15,645 nucleotides of DNA, from NCBI GenBank assembly GCA_013821525.1, contig JACDGR010000031.1, positions 1 through 15,645 of the forward strand, in the 5' to 3' direction. Under the pieces are notes generated by a model. The model was not told the DNA's origin. It worked only from the letters and a program-made list of their open reading frames with translations, and ran no database searches. This DNA comes from Actinomycetota bacterium (GTDB lineage Bacteria > Actinomycetota > Thermoleophilia > Gaiellales > Gaiellaceae). Both the position numbers and the translations under genes were made by a program. Below are positions 6,961-12,770 of this stretch, one piece after another (positions within the stretch are counted from its first letter, which is position 1; every line of letters begins with the position of its first letter).

Positions 6961-7524
6961 ATGGCACGGATGAAGAAGTTTCTCCTGTCCTGCGCACTCG
7001 TCGTGTGCGCAGGCGTTGTCGCGTGCTCGGCGTTCCCCTCGGGCGCGGCTGCTGCGGTTCCGTGTCGCAACAAGATCTACAACGACTGGTATCACGACGG
7101 GAAGATCGCCTCGACCTACCCGCTCGCCTGCTACCGCGATGCCCTGACGCACGTCAGGGGCGACCTGAAGGTCTATTCGAGCCTGACGGACGACATCCGC
7201 TCGGCCCTCCAGGCGGCGATCGCGCGCAAGAACGGCAAGCAAAACGTGCCCGACCAGGTCGGCAAGGGCACGACTCCGACGCGGACCATCCCCGTCCTCG
7301 TCGACACCAACAATCAGACGACGAAGACGAAGACGACATCCGTCGCGACGACAACCACCAGTTCAAACGACACGGTCTCGCAAGGGCCGACCGTCCCGCC
7401 TGCAGACAGCGGTGGCGGCATTCCTCTGCCGCTGATCGTGCTTGGCGCGCTCGCGATCCTGCTCGCAGGCGCAGGTGCGGTCGGGATGATCGTCAAGCGC
7501 CGCCGCGGCGACGCGACGATCTAG
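6961..7524 (+). CDS. Small secreted cysteine-pair protein with Thr/Ser-rich stalk and C-terminal membrane anchor
   Basis: A 187-residue protein. The N-terminus (MARMKKFLLSCALVVCAGVV) is a signal peptide. The cut may be after the Ala-rich run near residue 32, or at VVAC (19-22), which would fit a lipobox with Cys22. The core domain (about 34-95) contains CRNKIYNDWYHDGKI and YPLACYRDAL, with Cys35 and Cys57 as a possible disulfide. It is followed by a Thr/Ser-rich linker (103-150), a hydrophobic helix (154-177) and a basic tail (KRRRGD). That is a type-I-like surface anchoring layout. The core resembles small secreted proteins I have seen repeatedly in Thermoleophilia, with no known function. 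GGGGAAC before ATG 6961 may be the ribosome site; ATG 6970 is an alternative start. Its TAG directly abuts the flippase stop on the other strand. Confidence 0.78.
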   Translation: MARMKKFLLSCALVVCAGVVACSAFPSGAAAAVPCRNKIYNDWYHDGKIASTYPLACYRDALTHVRGDLKVYSSLTDDIRSALQAAIARKNGKQNVPDQVGKGTTPTRTIPVLVDTNNQTTKTKTTSVATTTTSSNDTVSQGPTVPPADSGGGIPLPLIVLGALAILLAGAGAVGMIVKRRRGDATI

Positions 7525-8961
7525 TCAAAGCAGCGGGATCAGCCGCCTCAGGCGCGCGCGCTCGCCAGGGAGATAGAAGCCGAGCGGCAGGAGCGCCAGG
7601 GGATAGAGCAGCGTCAATACGATCGCGACCGGCAGAGATCGCAACTCGTAACCGGCGACGGTGAGCGCGATCGCAACGGAACTGAGCGTCACGACGCGCC
7701 GCCACTGGTACGCGACGGGGTAGACCTTCTGCGAGTTGATCGTCATCCCGACGAACAGGGCGACGTACGCGGCGCTCGTCGAGATCGCAGCGCCCATCAT
7801 CCCGTAGCGCGGAATCAGCGCCACGTTCAGGATGATGTTCAGAACAGCGGCGGCGCCGCTGACGATCCAGTTGAACTGTGTACGGCGCGCGCGCCCGATG
7901 CCGATTGCGAGAACGGTGTAGCCGGCGTAGGCGCTCGAGGCGAACGCGAGCAGCCCGACGGCTTGATCCGCGCGGTAGAAGCCCGGGCTCGACGGCGCCA
8001 GGATTCGCACGATCCACGGTGCGAGCGCGCCGAGCGCGAGCGAGATCCAGCAGCAGACGAAGAGCAGGTACGTGAGGACGAACGCGTACGTGCGCTTCGC
8101 GTCGGTCTCATCGTCGATCGAGTAGGCGAACGCGGGCCAGGCGAGGCGGAACGCAATCATCAGGAAGACGATCACGCTCGATGCGCGCACGGCCAGTGAG
8201 TAGACGCCTACCTCGGCGATGCCCTTGTAATGCCCCACGAAGATCCGGTCGATGAAGTTGATCGCCCAGAGAGCGAGTGCCGAGGGGACGAGCGGCATGC
8301 CGAACCGGTTCATCTCGCGGAAGAGCTGACGATCGAACTGCAGGCCGAGCTGGTAGCGGCGGTACACGAGCAGCACGAGGTAGACCGAGAGCGTGCCGAT
8401 GAAGTTGCCGACAACTGCGCCGGTCGCGCCCTTGTGCAGGCCGACGACGAGCAGCACCGTGACGCCGACCGTGATCAGGATGTTCGCCACGCTTGCGCAG
8501 ACGAACTGCACGGCGCGTTCCTCGACACGAAAGAGGTTCGTCAGCTGCGAGTAGTTCATCTGCGCCCACAGCCCGACGGCACCTGCGCGGACGAGCCATG
8601 GGTCGTCGCCGAGGTTGAGCGCATGCGCGATCGGCGAGGCGAGCGCGCAGCCGAGGATCAGCCCGACCGTCGCCATCGTCATCGTGAACCAGAACGTCGT
8701 GCGCACAACGACCACGCGCCGGTCGGGATCCTTCGAGTCGAAGTAGAAGCGGAAGAACGCGCTCGAGATGCCGGCCGAGAGCACGATCACGAGCACGGCC
8801 GTCAGCGCCGTAACCTGCTCGATCTTCCCGAAGCCCTTCGTGCCGAGGTAGGAGGTGTAGAGCGGCAGGAGGGCGACTGCGAGGAGCCGCGAGAGGATTC
8901 CGCCGAGCCCGTAGATCGCCGAATGGCGCGCGAGCCGGCGGATCTGGAACGAGAGGGACAT
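7525..8961 (-). CDS. Polysaccharide flippase/exporter, Wzx/PST (MOP superfamily)
   Basis: A 478-residue integral membrane protein with about 12-14 hydrophobic helices spread over its length. Its N-terminus (SAIYGLGGILSRLLAVALLP) is typical of oligosaccharide flippases of the RfbX/Wzx/MurJ group. Charged loops such as FRFYFDSKDPDRR and FDRQLFREMNRFGMP, and the GxxGAxxG-type turns near residues 180 and 390, fit the same group. It would move lipid-linked glycan units from the cytoplasmic to the outer face of the membrane. It is the last gene of the - strand glycan run, after the glycosyltransferase. Its ATG at 8961 is two bases from the foot of a long hairpin (8964-9126), and an AGGT-like ribosome site would lie within that hairpin's outer stem. 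Its stop abuts the stop of the convergent small secreted protein gene, leaving no room for a terminator. Confidence 0.88.
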   Translation of the reverse strand: MSLSFQIRRLARHSAIYGLGGILSRLLAVALLPLYTSYLGTKGFGKIEQVTALTAVLVIVLSAGISSAFFRFYFDSKDPDRRVVVVRTTFWFTMTMATVGLILGCALASPIAHALNLGDDPWLVRAGAVGLWAQMNYSQLTNLFRVEERAVQFVCASVANILITVGVTVLLVVGLHKGATGAVVGNFIGTLSVYLVLLVYRRYQLGLQFDRQLFREMNRFGMPLVPSALALWAINFIDRIFVGHYKGIAEVGVYSLAVRASSVIVFLMIAFRLAWPAFAYSIDDETDAKRTYAFVLTYLLFVCCWISLALGALAPWIVRILAPSSPGFYRADQAVGLLAFASSAYAGYTVLAIGIGRARRTQFNWIVSGAAAVLNIILNVALIPRYGMMGAAISTSAAYVALFVGMTINSQKVYPVAYQWRRVVTLSSVAIALTVAGYELRSLPVAIVLTLLYPLALLPLGFYLPGERARLRRLIPLL

Positions 8962-8963
8962 CA

Positions 8964-9126
8964 GAGACCTGACGTGGGTCGGAGCACACGCAGGGATGGC
9001 TCAGTCCAAGCAGGTCGACCGGGTCGGGCGCAGGGCATAGCGGTGCCTACGTTCAAGCCCGACCAGGACGAGATGCGCTGCGGCTGAGCCACCATCTGCG
9101 TGTGCGTTAGATCCACGTCAAGTCTC
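8964..9126. repeat. Long imperfect inverted repeat / structured hairpin between glycosyltransferase and flippase genes
   Basis: The two arms pair in register from both ends. GAGACCTGACGTGG (8964-8977) pairs with 9113-9126 with one mismatch. GCACACGCAG (8984-8993) pairs perfectly with CTGCGTGTGC (9096-9105). TGGCTCAG (8997-9004) pairs with CTGAGCCA (9084-9091). Further in, GCAG 9010-9013 pairs with CTGC 9078-9081, GGTCGGGC (9022-9029) with GCCCGACC (9057-9064), and GGCA/TGCC closes a six-base loop at 9038-9043. The structure starts inside the glycosyltransferase stop codon and ends two bases from the flippase ATG. It has no T-run, so it is not a standard terminator. It may be a structured RNA leader for the flippase or a MITE-like palindromic element. 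Confidence 0.75.
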
Positions 9127-10057
9127 AAAGCTGACGGTAGAGGTCGACCAGGCGGTCGGCGATGCGGTCGACGTCATGCACCTGCTCGACGTAGGCCCGG
9201 CTTGCGGCGCCGATCTCCCGGCGTAGCGCCGGCTGCTCGACGAGCGGGCGTAGCGCGTCGACGAGCGTCTCCTTCGTCGCAGGCACGACGGGCAGCCGGA
9301 CGCCGAAGCCTTCCGCGCTGCGCTCGACTACGTCCGGCTTCAGATAGGTGACGACGGGCTTGCCGAGCGCCATCGACTCGAGCGCGAAGACGCCGTGCCA
9401 ACCAGCGTTCAGCTGGTCGACGACGATGTCGGCGCGTGCGTACCGCTCGCGGGCGACATCGTGCGGCACGCCCTCGACGATGTCGAGGTCGACGGGCAGC
9501 TGCTCGCACGCTTCGATCACGTAGCGCGTGCCCTTCTTCTCACGGTTCGACGGCGCGTGCACGACGAGCGGCCGCGGGTTGTCAGAGGGCGGCGGGGGTG
9601 TGAACGGCCGCAGGTCGAGCCCCGGCGGGATCACGTGCGCCTCGGGCACCCAGCGCGTCGCGTCGTAGGAGCCGACGATCTCGGCGTCCGCCCGCTTGCC
9701 GAACGCGAGCTCGGCGGGCGTCTTCCCACGGATGTCGGAGCCGAGGTAGTGGAACACGGACTTCTTGCCGAGCAGCCGCAGGAGCGGGAACTGCACCGAC
9801 TTCGGGATCAGCGTCAGCCCGAAGTAGAAGTGAAAGATATCGGTCTGGGGCGCGAGCTTCGCGAACGCGGCGAACTGCTGCACGAGTCGCAGCGGCAGCG
9901 GCCCCGCGCGGTCGAGCGACACGTCGGCTTCAGGGTGAAGCTTCCCACGCTCGAAGACGACGAGTCGCGCGGCTACGCCTTTGCGCCGCAGCGCCTGCAC
10001 GTTCTCCCACGGGATCCCCGCAATGTTGACCGGACAGTGCGTGACCCGAAGAGTCAT
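9125..10057 (-). CDS. Glycosyltransferase, GT-B fold (GT4-like)
   Basis: A 310-residue protein with two Rossmann-like halves. The N-terminal half runs MTLRVTHCPVNIAGIPWENV to HYLGSDIRGK (about 103-112). The C-terminal half begins near PLVVHAPSNREKKGTRYVIE (163-182). The segment WHGVFALESMALGKPVVTYL (220-239) is the GT4-type nucleotide-sugar binding region, with Glu227 in the E-x(7)-E-like position. It probably adds a sugar from a nucleotide donor to a growing glycan at the inner face of the membrane; donor and acceptor are unknown. ATG 10057 is preferred over 10156 because the family-like sequence begins there and the upstream 33 residues are low-complexity Pro/Arg/Gly. The start codon is inside a 29-base palindrome (10055-10083). 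It follows the ATP-grasp gene by 162 bases and precedes the flippase by 163. Confidence 0.85.
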   Translation of the reverse strand: MTLRVTHCPVNIAGIPWENVQALRRKGVAARLVVFERGKLHPEADVSLDRAGPLPLRLVQQFAAFAKLAPQTDIFHFYFGLTLIPKSVQFPLLRLLGKKSVFHYLGSDIRGKTPAELAFGKRADAEIVGSYDATRWVPEAHVIPPGLDLRPFTPPPPSDNPRPLVVHAPSNREKKGTRYVIEACEQLPVDLDIVEGVPHDVARERYARADIVVDQLNAGWHGVFALESMALGKPVVTYLKPDVVERSAEGFGVRLPVVPATKETLVDALRPLVEQPALRREIGAASRAYVEQVHDVDRIADRLVDLYRQL

Positions 10058-10083
10058 GTCCCGGGGACAGTCCCCAGGACATG
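10055..10083. repeat. 29-base near-perfect palindrome containing the glycosyltransferase start codon (REP-like or operator)
   Basis: CATGTCC at the left end pairs with GGACATG at the right end. The core GGGGACAGTCCCC (10063-10075) is itself a palindrome around one central base. Across the whole element 13 of 14 arm positions pair, the only mismatch being C10062 with A10076. The outermost three bases are the ATG of the - strand glycosyltransferase (10055-10057) and a mirror ATG on the + strand (10081-10083). It may be a repetitive extragenic palindrome, a repressor site or an RNA hairpin hiding the start codon. Confidence 0.7.
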
Positions 10084-10112
10084 GCCCGGAAGGACAACCT
10101 GTGGAACCCGCG

Positions 10113-10142
10113 CCGGCGTTTCGCGACGGAGGCTGCCGCCGG
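10113..10142. repeat. Hairpin repeat unit A with shared GACGGAGGCTGC loop
   Basis: Stem CCGGCG (10113-10118) pairs with CGCCGG (10137-10142), enclosing 18 bases that end in GACGGAGGCTGC (10125-10136). It is the first of two tandem units starting 68 bases apart in the gap between the ATP-grasp and glycosyltransferase genes. A second possible pairing, GCGTTT (10116-10121) with AAACGC (10155-10160), competes with this stem. Confidence 0.5.
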
Positions 10143-10180
10143 CCGGATCGCCGCAAACGCAGGTGTGGAGCGCGATCGGG

Positions 10181-10218
10181 CCGGTGCGTTGCTGTTCCGT
10201 GACGGAGGCTGCCACCGG
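10181..10218. repeat. Hairpin repeat unit B with shared GACGGAGGCTGC loop
   Basis: Stem CCGGTG (10181-10186) pairs with CACCGG (10213-10218), enclosing 26 bases that end in GACGGAGGCTGC (10201-10212). A small inner hairpin TCCG-TGA-CGGA (10197-10206 region) is also possible. Compared with unit A, the fifth stem pair is T-A instead of C-G, changed on both sides, so pairing is kept. It lies directly after the stop of the ATP-grasp gene (10220-10222, - strand). Confidence 0.5.
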
Positions 10219-10219
10219 A

Positions 10220-11257
10220 CTAGGCGGGGCCGGACGTGTCGAACTCGAGCTGGTCGAAATAGCGCAGGGCGGTGCGGCCCGGGCGGATGCGCGAGGCGTA
10301 GGTGCGCAGCTCGTCCTCCGAGATCTCGCCGAGGGCGCGCTTGACGCCGAGGTACGGGATGTTGAGGTCTTCCTGGTAGACGACCGTCGAGATGCGCGGG
10401 TTGATCTCGATCACGAGATCACCGACGAGCTGGATGTTGAAGAAGTGCTCGATGCCGAGCTCCTCGACGATCCTGTTACCGACGCGCAGCAACTCCGGGT
10501 CGTCGAGCGTCACGAAGTACATCGCGAGGCCGGCGCGCATCGCCTCGCGGGTCTTCGGGTGCCCGAGCACGATCTCGCGCCCGTTGGCGATACCGTCGAT
10601 CGTCGCCTCGCCGCCTGTCGCAAGCTCCATCACGAGCAGATCGGGGCCGCCCTCGTCGGGCAGCAGCTCGACGGCCTCTTCGAGCCGCATCGAAACCGAG
10701 CCGGGACGCTCGTTCAGCAACTGGTGCGCGCGGTCGACGGTGGGATCGAGGATGCGAAAGCCGCGCGAGCCCGATGAGAAGACCGGCTTGAAGCAGACGG
10801 GGCGCTCCGGATAGCCGAGCTCCTCCGCTGCCGCGGCAACTTCCCGCCCGCCGTTGACGCGGCGAAACTCTGGCGCCTTGACGCCGAGCCGGTGGAGCGT
10901 CGCGTAGGTCTCGGCCTTGTCGTTCGAGCGACGGATCGCATCCGGGCTCGAAACGAGGACGGGCATCGGGAAGTCGCGCACGTGCTCGGCAAGCCCTTCG
11001 AGGTCGAACGACGACTGCGGGAGGATCGCGTCGACGCCTTCGCGCTCCGCGATCGTCCGCACAGCGTCAGGAAACCGCGGGTCGGCACCGCCGGGAACGA
11101 TGTGGAACGCGTCACAGAGATGACGTCCGACGGAGCGCTCGCTCATGTCGGTGCCGACGAGCCGCACCTCGCGCTCGCCGTTTGCCCGCAGGGCCTTCAG
11201 GAGCGCCGCGGTGCCGGGCGCGCCGGAGGCGGTGACCATCACGGTGATCGGCTTCAC
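10220..11257 (-). CDS. ATP-grasp protein, carbamoyl-phosphate synthase large-subunit-like / PylC-like
   Basis: A 345-residue ATP-grasp enzyme. The N-terminal pre-ATP-grasp domain starts VKPITVMVTASGAPGTAALL, with a glycine-rich turn. CFKPVFSSGSRGFRIL (155-170) supplies Lys157 for the nucleotide phosphates. LLVMELATGGE (207-217) is the ATP hinge region. VIEINPRIS (282-290), with Glu284 and Asn286, is the metal-binding motif. ATP-grasp enzymes join a carboxylate, activated as an acyl phosphate, to an amine or thiol. In a surface-glycan cluster this suggests amide or aminoacyl decoration of a sugar, which is inference. The GTG at 11257 overlaps the TGA of the upstream kinase gene by four bases (GTGA), implying translational coupling. 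The open frame back to 11479 lies inside the kinase gene and is not used. Confidence 0.85.
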   Translation of the reverse strand: MKPITVMVTASGAPGTAALLKALRANGEREVRLVGTDMSERSVGRHLCDAFHIVPGGADPRFPDAVRTIAEREGVDAILPQSSFDLEGLAEHVRDFPMPVLVSSPDAIRRSNDKAETYATLHRLGVKAPEFRRVNGGREVAAAAEELGYPERPVCFKPVFSSGSRGFRILDPTVDRAHQLLNERPGSVSMRLEEAVELLPDEGGPDLLVMELATGGEATIDGIANGREIVLGHPKTREAMRAGLAMYFVTLDDPELLRVGNRIVEELGIEHFFNIQLVGDLVIEINPRISTVVYQEDLNIPYLGVKRALGEISEDELRTYASRIRPGRTALRYFDQLEFDTSGPA

Positions 11258-12000
11258 GCGAGGAACGTACCGAGTTCGGCGGCGTGGGCCTCCGACCAGC
11301 GAAGGTTCGCCACGATCACCGACCGCGGCGTCGTGCCCCGAAACGCGCCCTTGGCGATCCTCCCTCGCCTGTAGGTGATCAGCTCCGCGAAGAGGGAGCC
11401 ACGCTGGACGGCATCCAGCCCGTACGCATCGCAGAGGATCCGCAGCCGCTGACCGCGGTGCTCCTTCGAGATGCCCCATTCGTCGAGCTGGCTGTCGATC
11501 CGGATGCCCGCCCAGTAGGTCGCTGCGAGGGCGACCTCCAGCGTGCGCGTGGTCGGGGAGGCGAGCTCCCAGTCGATCAATGCGACGGGCAGACCTGCAC
11601 GGAAGACGACGTTCGTCCAGAAGAGATCGAGGTGGCCGACGACCTCAGGGAGGCCCTTGAGGCTTCGATACCAGCCCGGCTCGGGCGGGGGGACGAAGCC
11701 TGTCTGCGCATCGTGCGCGCGGCGGAGTAGCCGGCCGATCGCCGCGACTACGTCGTCGCCGTGCGGGACCGGCGCGTGCCCCGGTTCGCCTTCGACGTAA
11801 CTCAGGATCTCGCGTCCCCGCTCGTCGTCGCCGAGCAAACGCGGCGCGCCGTCGAAGTCCACCCTCTCGTACCACTGCAACAGCGCGCGCACCCCGGCCG
11901 GCTCACGCGGACGGCGCACCGTGTCCCCGATCCGGACCACGAGATTCATGTCGCCGCCGACGAGTGGGATCTCCTCCACGCCCAGACCGTAGTCGTCCAC
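11254..12000 (-). CDS. Aminoglycoside-phosphotransferase-fold (APH) kinase
   Basis: A 248-residue protein of the APH/choline kinase group. The N-lobe begins EIPLVGGDMNLVVRIGDTVR and includes DERGREILSYVEGEP (about 78-92). The C-lobe has the catalytic loop GHLDLFWTNVVF, with HLD and the Asn five residues later in Brenner-type H-x-D-x(4)-N spacing, and the metal motif ALIDWELASP. Such enzymes phosphorylate sugars, amino alcohols or amino acids. Similar actinobacterial proteins are annotated only as phosphotransferases, and resistance should not be assumed. The GTG at 12000 has no clear ribosome site. The next gene, an ATP-grasp, overlaps its stop by four bases, so the two products probably act in one pathway. 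Upstream, across a repeat-filled 128-base gap, is the WbmS-like gene. Confidence 0.82.
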   Translation of the reverse strand: MDDYGLGVEEIPLVGGDMNLVVRIGDTVRRPREPAGVRALLQWYERVDFDGAPRLLGDDERGREILSYVEGEPGHAPVPHGDDVVAAIGRLLRRAHDAQTGFVPPPEPGWYRSLKGLPEVVGHLDLFWTNVVFRAGLPVALIDWELASPTTRTLEVALAATYWAGIRIDSQLDEWGISKEHRGQRLRILCDAYGLDAVQRGSLFAELITYRRGRIAKGAFRGTTPRSVIVANLRWSEAHAAELGTFLA

Positions 12001-12030
12001 CGAGATGGCGACGGTCTGCGCGACGCGGTT

Positions 12031-12116
12031 GGAACCCAGAGACCAGGTTCGAACCTGGTTCCGGAGTGGAGCGCGCGTAGCCCACGAACCCAGTCTGAAC
12101 CTGGTTCCAGGGTGGG
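12031..12116. repeat. Pair of GAACCTGGTTCC-type palindromic repeats (REP/BIME-like)
   Basis: GAACCTGGTTCC occurs twice in the same orientation, at 12051-12062 and 12097-12108. In the first copy ACCAGGTTCGAACCTGGT (12042-12059) is a perfect 18-base palindrome, and GGAACC 12031-12036 can pair with GGTTCC 12057-12062. In the second copy AACCCAG (12087-12093) pairs with CTGGTT (12101-12106) with one bulge, and CCCAC (12081-12085) pairs with GTGGG (12112-12116). The element fills most of the gap between the WbmS-like and kinase genes. It has no T-run. Confidence 0.65.
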
Positions 12117-12128
12117 GCAGTGCGCACG

Positions 12129-12770
12129 CTACGAGAGGTCGATGCGGTCGTGCTCGAGGAAGCGGTACCGGGATGCGCGATCGGCGTCGAGCATCGATTC
12201 CATCGACTCGCGCATCGTCGCGCCGTCGAACGCCCAGATCTCCGGGTGCGTCAGCAGCTGCAGCCAGCTGAACGATCCCGCGGCGAGCTCCTCGTGCGGG
12301 CAGCCGTGGCGCCAGTGCTGATTGGAGTCCGACCTGTAGTGCTCGGGATCGAAGAACGCCGGCTGCATGACGTTGACCGCTCCCTCGACCGGCGCCTGCA
12401 TGTACTCCGGGTCAGGGTTGTGCCAGGCGACGACCTTTTCGAAGCGGTCGTCGAGATCGATCTGCGGCCAGACCGCGTGGTGGGCGACGCGGTGCCCCAG
12501 CCCGCGGAGTCGCGCGATCGCCCGCTCGCCCTCGGCCGAATCGAGGTTGTAGAAGTTCGAGCGGGTCATCAGGAACCAGGTCGACCACGCGCCTTCGGAG
12601 GCCTCGACCTCCGCGACCGCGAGCGCGCCGTCGAGCGACAGGTCGACGTCGTGGCGCAGGATCAGGTCGCCGGCCCCCGGCGCGCGGTCGAAGCCCGCCC
12701 ACCGGTAGCCGCCGGCTTTCGCCGCCTGCAGGAGCTCGCGATAGTGGGCGAGCGAGAAGTCGCAGCTCAA
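12129..12770 (-). CDS. WbmS-like polysaccharide-deacetylase-fold protein
   Basis: A 213-residue protein. LILRHDVDLSLDGALAVAEV (36-55) is the key motif: His40, Asp41 and Asp43 in an RHDVD pattern, as in WbmS-like members of the carbohydrate esterase/polysaccharide deacetylase superfamily found in O-antigen and other surface-glycan loci. Later motifs are FLMTRSNFYNL (66-76), HHAVWPQIDLDD (97-108), WHNPDPEY (116-123) and SDSNQHWRHG (147-156), all rich in possible metal ligands and polar active-site residues. It may deacetylate or otherwise modify a sugar, but no member is firmly characterised to my knowledge. The start is taken as TTG 12770, which overlaps the TGA of the upstream ATP-grasp gene (TTGA). 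The frame is open further up to 13172, but that is antisense-like arginine-rich sequence inside the neighbouring gene. Confidence 0.75.
   Translation of the reverse strand: MSCDFSLAHYRELLQAAKAGGYRWAGFDRAPGAGDLILRHDVDLSLDGALAVAEVEASEGAWSTWFLMTRSNFYNLDSAEGERAIARLRGLGHRVAHHAVWPQIDLDDRFEKVVAWHNPDPEYMQAPVEGAVNVMQPAFFDPEHYRSDSNQHWRHGCPHEELAAGSFSWLQLLTHPEIWAFDGATMRESMESMLDADRASRYRFLEHDRIDLS

Noticed and set aside
8230..9087. A 285-residue + strand open frame opposite the flippase gene.
   Set aside because: Its composition is the Glu/Asp/Arg/His-rich pattern typical of a shadow frame of a high-GC gene, and the flippase on the other strand has clear family features.
8964..9126. The long hairpin as an integron attC site, because GTTAGAT at 9106-9112 matches the R' core pattern.
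   Set aside because: The opposite arm lacks the matching RYYYAAC core, and the core would lie in an internal loop. No integron integrase or cassette array is present.
8964..9126. The long hairpin as an ordinary intrinsic terminator.
   Set aside because: There is no T-run on either strand after the stem, and the stem is far longer and more interrupted than a terminator hairpin.
10081..10344. An 87-residue open frame on the + strand starting at the mirror ATG of the palindrome.
   Set aside because: It runs through the repeat units and then antisense into the ATP-grasp gene, its sequence is arginine-rich and shows no domain, and no ribosome site precedes it.
9395..10777. A 460-residue + strand open frame opposite the glycosyltransferase and ATP-grasp genes.
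   Set aside because: It spans two genes and an intergenic region on the other strand, both with clear motifs, and shows no recognisable domain of its own.
12041..12060. A tRNA T-arm-like stretch (AGGTTCGAACCT) in the gap upstream of the kinase gene.
   Set aside because: No acceptor stem, D-arm or anticodon arm can be built around it, and the pairing fits a palindrome better than a T-arm with a seven-base loop.
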